From the NCBI GenBank assembly GCA_965238045.1, contig CBDEGU010000012.1:1302001-1366000 (forward strand): 64,000 bases of DNA. The letters run 5' to 3'. Of the stretch, positions 35,095 to 43,488 are shown piece by piece; position 1 is the first letter of the stretch; the number at the start of each line of letters is the position of its first letter. The stretch is from CBDEGU01 sp965238045. Its GTDB lineage: Bacteria; Acidobacteriota; Terriglobia; Bryobacterales; UBA6623. The translations under genes were made by a program, and so were the position numbers. The notes beneath the pieces are model-generated. The model was not told the origin of the DNA. It was given only the letters and a program-made list of their open reading frames with translations, and searched no databases.

Positions 35095-35156
35095 TGGGCT
35101 AAGATACGCGAACATTCGCTAATTCGCCTTTTCGCTAAGAATAGCGGAAAAGCGAA
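35095..35156. promoter_or_regulatory. parFG operator/centromere-like repeat cluster
   Basis: Upstream of parF are repeated TTCGCTAA-type motifs in both orientations (ATTCGCTAATTCGCC, TTTTCGCTAAG, ATAGCGGAAAAGCGAA). By analogy to type Ib cassettes, this is where ParG binds for autoregulation and partition. Confidence 0.6.
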
Positions 35157-35172
35157 CGGAAGGGAAGTGGGC

Positions 35173-35307
35173 TCATGAGGAAGTGGGTTGCGTGCGGCAG
35201 CGACTGCAAAATCGTCCGCTACGTTCAACAAGGTTCTTGGTGAGTTGTTTCTGTAAGCGTCGGAGACGTTTGTCGTCACGCGCCTCGATCAACTCGTGGG
35301 CCAGCGC
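35173..35307 (-). pseudogene. IS21 helper ATPase (IstB) fragment
   Basis: The frame reads ALAHELIEARDDKRLRRLQK and QLTKN, which resembles the IstB segment between the P-loop and Walker B (family: LVHELLEARDEKRLLRLQKQL). It then continues into unrelated residues up to a TGA. It is joined directly to the integrase remnant. Confidence 0.5.
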
Positions 35308-35494
35308 CGCGGACGGCGGTGGCGTAGGCCTTGCGGGTGTGAGGGTTCCTGATGTTGGCGGTGAAGAACTCGAGGACGCGCTGGGCGGTGGCCGAGTCGG
35401 GAGAGAAGAGGGCGGGGAGCTGGATACCGCCGCCCGGGAGAGTTTCCGGTGTTGGGGTTGAGGTCTTGGGAATCAGTGTCGGGTAGTTGGGCAT
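35308..35494 (-). pseudogene. Tyrosine recombinase, N-terminal remnant
   Basis: Starts MPNYPTLIPKT and reaches FFTANIRNPHTRKAYATAV, parallel to FFSAKISNPHTRRAYARPV of the complete recombinase at 58155. The catalytic domain is missing; the sequence switches to IstB-like residues. A dif-like site lies just upstream, as at the complete gene. Confidence 0.65.
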
Positions 35495-35515
35495 GAGGAC
35501 CTGCTGACAAGATGA

Positions 35516-35535
35516 ATGATAATATCCTTTATCAT
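35516..35535. other. dif-like recombination site upstream of the integrase remnant
   Basis: ATGATAA (35516-35522), spacer TATCCT, TTATCAT (35529-35535): 7-bp perfect inverted arms with a 6-bp centre, the geometry of Xer/dif core sites (known centre ATAA-N6-TTAT). Confidence 0.55.
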
Positions 35536-35812
35536 GCGTGATTAACTCCCCCTCCCGCTGCTCCCCGGCAGGCCATAATGCCGGATCGCTCCCTAACGTG
35601 TAGTAGAGCAGGAGTTCCCCCCATGCCCGCCCAACCAGCCTGCTTTCATCGACTTGAAGAAATCTTTACCGCCCCGCGTTCCATGAACATCCACTCACCT
35701 CGACCGCCAGGCGATCGAGAAACTCTTCCGTGTGCGCCAGCGCCGCGCACGAGGAGCTTCAGGGTCCTTGGATCAGGCGGCAGCACGAACTAGAGTGTGG
35801 CGAATAAAATAG
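35536..35812. other. Decayed coding remnants, no intact gene
   Basis: Around 35690-35760 the plus strand encodes LDRQAIEKLFRVRQRRAR, which resembles a common helix-turn-helix segment in small regulators, but the frame is broken on both sides. Confidence 0.35.
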
Positions 35813-35840
35813 CTGACATACATACAAGAAACCGTATACT
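35813..35840 (+). promoter_or_regulatory. Sigma70-like promoter for the toxin/antitoxin pair
   Basis: CTGACA (35813-35818), 16-bp spacer, TATACT (35835-35840). Transcription would begin at about 35847, the A of the toxin ATG, so the mRNA may be leaderless. Confidence 0.5.
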
Positions 35841-35846
35841 CTAAGG

Positions 35847-36209
35847 ATGGATGAGGATGTGCGGGCCCTGCGCTGGGTCGGCTCTGCCCTGCGGGACCTC
35901 AAAGAATTTCCGAGGGCTGTACAGCGCGATATCGGGCAGGCTCTCTACGCCGCCCAGTGTGGCGAGACCTATCCTTCGATCAAAGCGCTGAAGGGTTTTC
36001 AAGGCGCTTCGGTTCTCGAGATCGTCGCGCCGTTTGAGACCGACACCTATAGGTCTGTGTACACCGTCCAATTTGGATCGGCGATCTACGTCTTGCACGC
36101 CTTCAAGAAGAAGGCGAAGAAGGGCCGAAAGACACCGAAAAAGGAAATGGAACTGATCAAGACCCGCCTAGAGGCTGCGCGTCAGGACCACAACAGGAGG
36201 CAGAACTGA
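35847..36209 (+). CDS. RelE/HigB-like toxin (Gp49 family)
   Basis: A 120-residue protein with LRWVGSALRDLKEFPRAVQR and the core SIKALKGFQGASVLEIVAPF then YRSVYTVQFGSAIYVLHAFK, typical of phage-related Gp49/HigB toxins. The C-terminus is basic (KKKAKKGRKTPKKEMELIK). It overlaps the antitoxin gene by one base (TGATG), the toxin-first order. Expected ribosome-dependent mRNA endonuclease. Confidence 0.85.
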   Translation: MDEDVRALRWVGSALRDLKEFPRAVQRDIGQALYAAQCGETYPSIKALKGFQGASVLEIVAPFETDTYRSVYTVQFGSAIYVLHAFKKKAKKGRKTPKKEMELIKTRLEAARQDHNRRQN

Positions 36210-36574
36210 TGGCCAAGGAAACGAACGATACGAATGTGACGGAGAGCAGCGGCAACGTCTTTGCTGACCTCGGATTTCCGAACACTGATCACGAGCAGTT
36301 GAAGGCGAAGCTCAAGCTGGAGATCTACCGGGCCATCAAGGACCGCGGTTTCACGCAAACCCAAGCTGGAAAGATTCTGGGCATTCAGCAGCCGCATGTC
36401 TCGGCACTGATGAACGGCCGCTCCGGCAACTATTCTCTCGGCCGGCTGTTCGAGTTTCTGAACGCGCTTGGCCGCGACGTCGAGATTGTGGTGCGGCCCA
36501 AAGCGCCGGGATCCCCGACCGCCCACACGAGCATGTGGCGCAACCGTAGCGGGTCGGTGAAACAGTATGGGTAA
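36209..36574 (+). CDS. XRE-type antitoxin (HigA-like)
   Basis: A 121-residue protein. The helix-turn-helix is at about residues 35-90 (LKLEIYRAIKDRGFTQTQAG, KILGIQQPHVSALMNGRSGN). The motif ADLGFPNTDHEQLKAKL at the start is typical of antitoxins paired with Gp49 toxins. It neutralises the upstream toxin and probably represses the operon. The last ~20 residues are not conserved. Confidence 0.87.
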   Translation: MAKETNDTNVTESSGNVFADLGFPNTDHEQLKAKLKLEIYRAIKDRGFTQTQAGKILGIQQPHVSALMNGRSGNYSLGRLFEFLNALGRDVEIVVRPKAPGSPTAHTSMWRNRSGSVKQYG

Positions 36575-37015
36575 TGCTACGTCTGGAATGACTACCTCGC
36601 AGGGTGCGAGACCGTCACATGGCCCGCCGAGTGTTCCGGGGGCTTGGCCCAGGGGACGCGAACGCTTACCTGGGTATAGGGTAGTGACCAAAAAACTTGG
36701 GAATCAACAGGGCTCCTCCAAGACGGCGATCTGCACTGCGACTGGGTCTTGCGTTACGCGGACGGGATCGCCTGTGCAAGCTCAACGATCCTCTCTGTCC
36801 ACGGCCTGGGTCAAAATCTCTTCCGACTGAGAAGACACCTAATGAAATCGACTCATCACCATTTGCTGTGGGCCCGCTCTTTCGCAACTTGGGAAGCGGT
36901 CACCGCAGCCTGATCAACTGGCGACGTGAGGCATCGATTCCCGCCGTCGAATGATAAGTTGACAGAACCCCGCGAACGTATCAAGGCGAAAAGAACGGCC
37001 TGATCCCGGAACGGC
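36575..37015. other. No gene recognised
   Basis: Separates the antitoxin gene from hsdM. Short open frames exist but none has protein-like composition or a family motif. Confidence 0.45.
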
Positions 37016-39139
37016 ATGAATAGCGACGCCTTCAAAGACATAGAGAAGCTCGAAACCGACCTCTGGGAGGCCGCGGACAACCTCCGCGCCAACTCGAAGC
37101 TCACGTCGAGCGACTACTTCATGCCGGTTCTTGGGATCATCTTCCTTCGTCACGCGGCCAATCGTTTCGAGGCCGCACACCGGCAGATCGAGGCCGACCA
37201 GACAGGCGGTATGATGCCGAAGCGCAAGGTCCTGCCAGCCGACTACATCGCGCGGCGCTCCCTCTACCTGCCGGAGAAGGCCCACTACGACTGGATCATG
37301 CAGCAGGCGGCGGTGCGCGGTGCCGATCTGCCGAAGCTCGTCACCGAGGCCATGACCGCCATCGAATCCGAGTTCGAGCCGCTCCTCGGCGTCTTGCCCA
37401 AGGACTACGGCATCTTCGAGACCAAGGTTCTCGAAGACTTGATGCGCCTGTTCAACAGCGAACAGATCAAGCAGGCCACCGGCGACGTCTTCGGTCGCAT
37501 CTACGAGTACTTCCTCGCCAAGTTCTCGATCCAGAAGGCACACGACAACGGCGAATTCTTCACACCATCCTCGATCGTGCAGATCATCGTCAACGTCATC
37601 GAGCCGGACCATGGCACGGTGTTCGACCCGGCCTGCGGCTCGGGCGGCATGTTCGCGCAGTCCAGCCACTTCATCGAGCACGAGGGCGGCGATACGGCGA
37701 AGAAGGTCGTCTTCTACGGTCAGGAGAAGAACCGCGACACTATCCGCATCGCCAAGATGAACCTCGCGGTGCATGGCCTGGAGGGGAAGATCGCCGAGGC
37801 CATTACCTACTACCAGGACGAGCACAATCTCGCTGGCAAGTGCGACTTCGTGATGGCCAATCCGCCCTTCAACGTGGACCTGGTGGACGCCGAGCGCATC
37901 AAGGGCGAGCCGCGTCTGCCCTTCGGTTTGCCGGGCGTAAATAAGCAGAAGAAGGTCGGCAACGGCAACTACCTCTGGATCTCCTACTTCTGGAGCTACC
38001 TGAGCGCGCCGGGGCGCGCCGGCTTTGTCATGTCGTCGCAGGCCTCGAGCGCCGGGCACGGTGAGAAGGAGGTGCGCCAGAAGATCGTCGAGACGGGCGA
38101 CGTGGACGTGATGATTTCCATCCGCTCCAACTTCTTCTACACCCGCACCGTCCCTTGCGAGCTGTGGCACTTCGACCGGGCCAAGCCGCCCGAGCGCAGG
38201 GACAAGGTGCTGATGCTCGACGCGCGGAATGTCTACCGCAAAGTCACGCGTAAGATCTACGATTTCTCGCCCGAGCAGATGCACAACCTCGCGGCAATCG
38301 TCTGGCTTCATCGCGGCCAGCAGAAGCGCTTCCTCGGGCTCGTGAAGGACTACGTCGGCCGCATCTGCGCCGAGAGCGCTGCCGTCCCGGGGATGCTCGC
38401 GCCCTTCGAGACCACGCTCACCGATCTATGCGCACGCTTCGATGCGCTCGCCAAGGCCACGGCGAAGCACACCGACATCGACGCTGACAAGAAGCGAGCG
38501 CTCGGCGATGCCGTAACCGCACTGCGCGAGGCCGTCACGCTCTACGAGGCCGATGCGAAGAAGCTCCTCGTGAGCCTTACTGCCTTCGGCCAGAAGTACG
38601 CCAAGGCACTGCCCGACAAGAACAACGCCCAGCACGCTGCGCGCAAGGCGTTTGCCCCCCGCGCGGATGCGATCCGTGGCCTCGTCAAGCAAGTGGACCT
38701 GCTCTACAAGCTCGCTGCGCGCGTCGCGGATCTCGGCGTCGAGCTGGCGGCCGACGATGTGATCTCCGCCGCCTACGACCGCCGCGCGACAGGCCGATTG
38801 ATCAAGCAGCTCGACGAGGAACGCAAGGCCGCCGTCGAGCAGTTGAAGCACGCCGTCTACTTCCACCGGCAGGTGATGTGGCTTCAGGACCGTTTCCCGA
38901 AGGCCGAACTCGAAGCCGTGCCGGGGCTGGTGAAGGCCGTGGCCCGCACAGAGATCGAGGCCGCCGACTGGAGCCTTACGCCCGGCCGCTACGTCGGTGT
39001 TGCCCCGCCGGAAGAGGACGAAGACTTGGATTTCAAACAGACCCTGCGCGACATCCACACCGAACTGGCCGACCTCAACGAGGAAGCGGCGGAGTTGGCG
39101 GCGAAGATCCAGGAGAACTTCGAGGAGCTGGGAGCATGA
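37016..39139 (+). CDS. hsdM: Type I restriction-modification methyltransferase subunit
   Basis: A 707-residue HsdM. The N-terminal HsdM_N domain (EKLETDLWEAADNLRANSKL, then YFMPVLGIIFLRHAANRFEA) is followed by an N6-adenine methyltransferase core: AdoMet motif DPACGSGG at residues 204-211 and catalytic NPPF at 282-285. The C-terminus from about 480 is helical and longer than in E. coli HsdM (about 530 residues), a known long form. The downstream hsdS overlaps by 4 bp (ATGA). No hsdR is present in the window. Confidence 0.95.
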   Translation: MNSDAFKDIEKLETDLWEAADNLRANSKLTSSDYFMPVLGIIFLRHAANRFEAAHRQIEADQTGGMMPKRKVLPADYIARRSLYLPEKAHYDWIMQQAAVRGADLPKLVTEAMTAIESEFEPLLGVLPKDYGIFETKVLEDLMRLFNSEQIKQATGDVFGRIYEYFLAKFSIQKAHDNGEFFTPSSIVQIIVNVIEPDHGTVFDPACGSGGMFAQSSHFIEHEGGDTAKKVVFYGQEKNRDTIRIAKMNLAVHGLEGKIAEAITYYQDEHNLAGKCDFVMANPPFNVDLVDAERIKGEPRLPFGLPGVNKQKKVGNGNYLWISYFWSYLSAPGRAGFVMSSQASSAGHGEKEVRQKIVETGDVDVMISIRSNFFYTRTVPCELWHFDRAKPPERRDKVLMLDARNVYRKVTRKIYDFSPEQMHNLAAIVWLHRGQQKRFLGLVKDYVGRICAESAAVPGMLAPFETTLTDLCARFDALAKATAKHTDIDADKKRALGDAVTALREAVTLYEADAKKLLVSLTAFGQKYAKALPDKNNAQHAARKAFAPRADAIRGLVKQVDLLYKLAARVADLGVELAADDVISAAYDRRATGRLIKQLDEERKAAVEQLKHAVYFHRQVMWLQDRFPKAELEAVPGLVKAVARTEIEAADWSLTPGRYVGVAPPEEDEDLDFKQTLRDIHTELADLNEEAAELAAKIQENFEELGA

Positions 39140-39366
39140 AGTTCGCCGAGCCGCGCCCGATCAAGGACTACTGCCTCGGCATCTACGACGGACCCCATGC
39201 GACGCCTAAGGAAGCAGGCGGTGGTCCGGTCTTCCTGGGCATCAAGAACATCACTGGCGATGGCGCACTCGATCTGTCCGAGATTCGCCACGTTTCCGAA
39301 GAGGAATATCCGCGGTGGACACGGCGAGTGACGCCACAGGCAGGCGACGTGGTCTACGAACGTTAG
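39136..39366 (+). pseudogene. hsdS: Truncated type I specificity subunit (HsdS)
   Basis: Starts MKFAEPRPIKDYCLGIYDGP, then FLGIKNITGDGALDLSEIRH and a stop after DVVYER. This is the start of the first target-recognition domain. Only 76 residues remain of a family usually about 400 long, so specificity is lost unless supplied elsewhere. The downstream DNA does not continue the family. Confidence 0.85.
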
Positions 39367-39382
39367 GATCGCATCACCATAC

Positions 39383-39670
39383 GTGTTCGGGACATCTGCC
39401 AATGTCCAATGCGGCCCTTCCGAGATCCGCCTCGAAACGGGAATCAATGTGCTTTCCCGTTGGGTTCACTGGTATGCGGATTGGGAACCTACGATATTTC
39501 CTGATCTCGAATCCGGCGTCAATTCAATGACAACGGTCTTGAAGTCTAGCTTGGACAAGCTTCGCGCTTCTCACGGTGTGGAAATTGCACGGCTGGTACG
39601 AATTCGCTGGGCATCTAGACGTGAGATTTACTCGGAGTATGAGGTTGAAGCTGAGTCCTACTGGGTGTGA
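39383..39670 (+). CDS. Hypothetical protein, possibly a fragment
   Basis: A 95-residue frame (MFGTSANVQCGPSEIRLETG to EYEVEAESYWV). It is open well upstream of the ATG and overlaps the region where hsdS was cut. No motif is recognised. It may be a C-terminal fragment of a gene brought in by the rearrangement. Confidence 0.25.
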   Translation: MFGTSANVQCGPSEIRLETGINVLSRWVHWYADWEPTIFPDLESGVNSMTTVLKSSLDKLRASHGVEIARLVRIRWASRREIYSEYEVEAESYWV

Positions 39671-39869
39671 TCGAGGTTGGCACACAGAATTTTTCTGTAG
39701 CATACAGGAATTCCCCTTTCGTGTCTTGACCCCTGCTCGGCGCGCGCTGAGCCGTCATGATCTCGCAGCAGGAAAACGTAATCGACGACATTCTCGCGCC
39801 GACCGCCGTCGGCTGCAGGCCCCGTGTTGGGCGTCCGTCAACTCAATCGACTACGACTCCGTCCACACG

Positions 39870-40334
39870 TCATATCGGCACGTGCTTGGTCGGCAGATCG
39901 ATGACGATCGAATCCAGATCAATGCCCGATACGGCCAGGGCAGCTTTGTAAGCGTCAAGCAGCGTACTGTGAATTGAATCAAGATTAGCGATCATCACCG
40001 CACGACCATCATCTGTGTTTCGTCGAAAATTGTGCTGGCGATAGAAGGAGTGCGTCAGGCGATTTCGCTCAGCCAGAGCTGCGGCGAACAGCTCTGGCGC
40101 GCGGCTAGACAGTTTGCCAGCCGAGGACAATTGCCTGAGTATCTGGCCGAGCGCGCTACTCTCGATTCTCGTGAGTATCTGGCGTGCCTCCTCCGGCCGC
40201 TTGTCAGAGAAGAGACCTTTTTCCGAGGCTCGAATCTGAAAGAGGATCGCGCCAAGTTCGGTTTCCAGAAGCTGAGCGGCCTCCGATACCTCTCCGAATT
40301 TTCGGTACACTTCGTCCAAAGTCGGCAAGTCCAC
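39870..40334 (-). CDS. Hypothetical protein with HEPN-like R-x4-H motif
   Basis: A 154-residue, mostly helical protein starting MDLPTLDEVYRKFGEVSEAA. The segment AALAERNRLTHSFYRQHNFR has the R-x4-H pattern (RNRLTH) found in HEPN ribonucleases, with two helices before it and one after. The family is unknown to me. It lies in a restriction/defence neighbourhood, which would suit a HEPN-like RNase, but no antitoxin partner is adjacent. The gene appears complete. Confidence 0.5.
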   Translation of the reverse strand: MDLPTLDEVYRKFGEVSEAAQLLETELGAILFQIRASEKGLFSDKRPEEARQILTRIESSALGQILRQLSSAGKLSSRAPELFAAALAERNRLTHSFYRQHNFRRNTDDGRAVMIANLDSIHSTLLDAYKAALAVSGIDLDSIVIDLPTKHVPI

Positions 40335-40406
40335 CTCGTTGCGCCCAACCGCTTGGCGCTCACGTACAAGAGCTAGGCGGACGGCTGCCTAGCAGTGATG
40401 CGACTT

Positions 40407-41366
40407 TCAGCAACCGGAGTCCTGGAAGGGAACGCTCAATAGCCCCCGTTCCGCGAGCAGTCGCTGCCTACGTCGCAGCAACACCGGCAAGCTAACGTGC
40501 TCGCCGAGCGCCATCATCAAGTCGTGGCCGTCGATGATGAAGAAGTTGGGTTGCTTCCCTTGCGTGATAGCGTGAACGGCGTCCGTGGTTACACCGTTGA
40601 TTGACAGAAAGACGCCGTGGGTGAATTTGGACTTCCCCTCGATTTTTTCCCGGAAGACGTAGAGATCGGCTGCAGGGCGAGGTTTCTTATGCCACTTGGC
40701 TTCGAGCAGGTAGACTTCGTGGTCCAATTCGAAGGACCCATCGATCTGTTCACCCCGAACGCGAAATGGCTCGCGAGGCGAAAGGCCGTACAGCTCAAAG
40801 AGACAGTTGAGCACTTTCTCGAGCTTCAGACCGGCGCTCTGACGGTCGGGGGCATTGTGCAGGGTAACAAATTCGTCTCGCAAGGTTTCAAGCGCCTGAC
40901 TTCGCTGGGATCGTTCCGTCTCGCGAAGACGTTCCGCTGCACGAACTTGCTCAACGCGTTCTGCTGCTCTTGTGGCCCCGTCCGCTCTTAGGCTTGCCAG
41001 AAAACCAGGATCCCAGAGGTCAGGAAACTTGAATCCTATCTCCAGAAGGAGACCGTTGATTCTATCCACTTCGTCCGAGCGAACAGGTTTGCCGTTCTTC
41101 TGGCAATAGGTGAGACCAGACCGGACAATCTCGAGAATCAGCGATTCAAAACGCCCGCGCCGAACCTCCAGCGTGCGTTCTAGAAGCCTGGCGATCATCG
41201 GTTGCTTGCTGCCTGCTTGCCAAAATTCACCGACCCCCACTTGATTCGCGACACTCCTAAATGACACGTGCCCTTTCCAAGCGGCACTTCCGGACCCTGG
41301 AAGAAAATCGTATAACATCTCAGCCAGTTCTCGGGCGGCTCGTGATTCCTTCAGTGGCAGCGCCAT
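40407..41366 (-). CDS. PD-(D/E)XK (Mrr-like) restriction endonuclease domain protein
   Basis: A 319-residue protein. The N-terminal ~140 residues are helical with a predicted coiled coil (AAERVEQVRAAERLRETERS). The C-terminal ~170 residues hold a nuclease fold: Asp in RGEQIDGSFELDHEVYLLEA with EAK completing the D...(E)xK signature, then helix PAADLYVFREKIEGKSKFTH and GVFLSINGVTT. This is the Mrr-like pattern of type IV restriction and of defence nucleases. It may cut modified or foreign DNA. The gene is intact and ends at a Tn3-type end. Confidence 0.72.
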   Translation of the reverse strand: MALPLKESRAARELAEMLYDFLPGSGSAAWKGHVSFRSVANQVGVGEFWQAGSKQPMIARLLERTLEVRRGRFESLILEIVRSGLTYCQKNGKPVRSDEVDRINGLLLEIGFKFPDLWDPGFLASLRADGATRAAERVEQVRAAERLRETERSQRSQALETLRDEFVTLHNAPDRQSAGLKLEKVLNCLFELYGLSPREPFRVRGEQIDGSFELDHEVYLLEAKWHKKPRPAADLYVFREKIEGKSKFTHGVFLSINGVTTDAVHAITQGKQPNFFIIDGHDLMMALGEHVSLPVLLRRRQRLLAERGLLSVPFQDSGC

Positions 41367-41399
41367 CGTTCAGATTCTGTTGCACATGTCTTCTGTTAA

Positions 41400-41436
41400 G
41401 GGTATCAGGCAGATCGGTGCGATTTTGCACGCTAAG
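41400..41436. mobile_element. Tn3-family terminal inverted repeat (single)
   Basis: A 37-bp block starting GGGTATCAGGCAGATCGG and ending TTTTGCACGCTAAG fits the Tn3-family 38-bp end, whose inner border typically reads ACGCTAAG. It directly follows the start of the nuclease gene. The partner end is not seen. Confidence 0.6.
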
Positions 41437-41530
41437 CGGAGCGTTTCTGACGAGCGTTGAGGTGCCGATAGAGCGTCGAGCGGTGGATACCAAACTGCTC
41501 CGCCACCTGACGTGTTGAGTGCCGAGGTCA
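41432..41530 (-). pseudogene. C-terminal HTH fragment of a serine resolvase
   Basis: Minus strand reads STRQVAEQFGIHRSTLYRHL then NARQKRSA and a stop that overlaps the Tn3-type end. This is the helix-turn-helix tail of a Tn3-type resolvase or invertase. The catalytic part is gone. Confidence 0.6.
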
Positions 41531-41599
41531 CTCGGTGACACTGGTGGGTGCCGGCGGGTGGTGGCCTGACCCGCAACTTGACTGACCTACGGTCCTCGT

Positions 41600-42719
41600 G
41601 GCGTTGGTGCATGAATCGGTGTAAGCGAGCACGCTAGCGGCGGGGGTGGGGTCCAGTCCATCATAGAGATCGGGGGGGGGGGGTAACGTCATGGTCGCAG
41701 CGAAGTCGAGCCGAGTCAACCGCCAGTACAAGAAGAAGTACAGAATCCGGAACTGGAGGGAGTACGAGCGTGGCCTCAGGAGCCGCGGGGACGTCACGAT
41801 CTGGCTGAGCGAGGATGCAATTGCCGCGTGGGTACCACCGAAGAACGGTCTTCGCGGAGGCCAGCGGCGGTACTCGAACCTCGCGGTCCGGACCGCGTTG
41901 ACCCTGCGGGTCGTCTTCAGCCTGCCGCTCCGCCAGACCGAGGGGTTGCTGGACTCGCTGCTCCGCTTGATGGGCCTCAACCTCAAGGCCCCGGACCACA
42001 CCACACTCTCGCGCCGGAACCAAATCGTTGCGGTGCCGCCCCTGACCCGATCCCACGACGGCCCGATCGACTTGATCGTCGATTCCACGGGGCTGAAGAT
42101 TCTGGGTTGCGGCGAATGGAACGCGCACAAGCACAAGGCATCAAAGAAACGCCGGGATTGGCGGAAGCTGCACATCGGGGTGGATGCCGAGGGGTTCATT
42201 GTGGCGGCCGAACTCACAGCGAGCAGCCGGGACGACGCCTCCACACTCCCTGCTCTTCTCGACACAATCGAGGTTCCCATCCGGCGTTTCACGGCGGACG
42301 GAGCCTACGACCACAGGTCAGTCTACGATCAACTCAGCGCGGCCGGTACAGAGAACGTCGTGATTGTGATCCCCTCTCATCGCTCTACGCTGTCGGCGGG
42401 GCCCACCGACGGCCCCTGGGCGCAGCGTGAAGCGTCTCTTCAGAGGATGATTCGCAAGGTCGGGCGACGGGAGTGGCAGAAGGAGTCGGGCTACCGACAG
42501 CAGGCGCGCGTTGAGAACAGCTTCTTCCGATACAAGTCCGTGCTCGGAGGCGACCTGAAGGCGAGGCACAGCAAGGCGCAACGCAGAGAAGCCGCGATCT
42601 GGTGTCACATCCTCAACCGGATGGCCGAGCTCGGTAGGCCATCGTCGTACGCTCTTGGTAGGTGATGGACCTGTGAGTCGGGTTCATTGCGGGCCAGTTC
42701 CGATTCATGCACCAACGCC
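41600..42719 (+). mobile_element. IS5/IS903-type element, copy C, divergent right end (1120 bp)
   Basis: The left end GGCGTTGGTGCATGAATCGG is repeated perfectly (inverted) at the right end, unlike copies A and B, whose right end differs. The right ~60 bp have diverged. No target duplication is seen (left GGTCCTCGT, right GCTGATGAG). Confidence 0.9.
41691..42665 (+). CDS. IS5-family (IS903 group) transposase, variant
   Basis: A 324-residue protein like that of copies A and B, with changes concentrated in the last third (VIPSHRSTLSAGPTDG, QREASLQRMIRKVGRRE, PSSYALGR). Catalytic acids are kept. A separate lineage of the same IS. Confidence 0.93.
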   Translation: MVAAKSSRVNRQYKKKYRIRNWREYERGLRSRGDVTIWLSEDAIAAWVPPKNGLRGGQRRYSNLAVRTALTLRVVFSLPLRQTEGLLDSLLRLMGLNLKAPDHTTLSRRNQIVAVPPLTRSHDGPIDLIVDSTGLKILGCGEWNAHKHKASKKRRDWRKLHIGVDAEGFIVAAELTASSRDDASTLPALLDTIEVPIRRFTADGAYDHRSVYDQLSAAGTENVVIVIPSHRSTLSAGPTDGPWAQREASLQRMIRKVGRREWQKESGYRQQARVENSFFRYKSVLGGDLKARHSKAQRREAAIWCHILNRMAELGRPSSYALGR

Positions 42720-42792
42720 GCTGATGAGTGCAACCGTGAACATGGCTAGCCAATCTATCATATTAGACAAGCTATATTAATGGACTGGCTAT

Positions 42793-42880
42793 GAGATTGT
42801 CCCGAATCTAGTTGAAGGTGGAAGGGCGGCGGTTCTCAAGCCCGGTTCTCTGAGAGAATCGAGCAAACCTTTCACCACAA
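42793..42880 (+). mobile_element. IS256-type left-end fragment (88 bp)
   Basis: Identical to the first 88 bp of IS256 copy 1 (through TTTCACCACAA), then unrelated sequence begins. A solo end left by deletion or recombination. Confidence 0.92.
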
Positions 42881-43488
42881 CGCGGCGAAGCGCGCCTGGG
42901 AGGAATCGAACCCATGCTGCGTGCCACCATTGGCCTCAACTATGTGTTGGGTCGCTGATAGAACAGGCAGGCTTTGGGAGTCGATCTTGGCTCCGCGGGA
43001 GCGTCCCGGCCTCCACCAGGATCGTGCGTGTGCGCGTCCTTTATTTTCAGCGAGATGCGCGAGTAATCGAACGGGGGAAAGAGCCGCGAATTTGGCCAAA
43101 TTATATTGTTCCATAGGGCAGATTCTTTTAGCTTTACAAGCCGGTTGAGGTGCGCTTAAACTGTAAGGGAACGGGTCTGACGTGGACACGTTCGAAGTTC
43201 CAGACTGTATCTCGCCGGTCAGTGTCTTTCGACACATCGACGAAGCCCTCAGCTTCGGCGCTGGCGGAGGATTTGAAGCAGCAAGTCAAGCTCTTGGCAG
43301 TGGACTACAAGCAGATCGCCGCAGTGTTGAGCGGGTCCTGAATCATATCCGGCAGATCGAGCAGCAGCGCTTCGGGCCGGAGCGAAACTTTGGCCCCAGC
43401 CGCTAGTTCTTTCTCAAGGGGCGTTAGGTCGGGCTTGGAGCTTGTCTTTGAGGATGTGGGAGAATTGGCAGGCTGATTGGAAGGAAGC
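42881..43488. other. No gene recognised
   Basis: An intergenic stretch before the secreted protease gene. Short frames here are not convincing; the AT-rich part near 43090-43150 (AAATTATATTGTTCC) could contain a promoter for the gene at 43489. Confidence 0.45.

Noticed and set aside
36914..38311. A 465-residue antisense frame over hsdM
   Set aside because: HsdM has full family motifs on the plus strand; the antisense product is His/Val/Leu/Asp-rich without motifs.
42890..42950. tRNA-like GGAATCGAACCCATGC on the minus strand
   Set aside because: The T-loop-like string is present but no stem pairs around it and there is no D arm or anticodon stem at the right distance.
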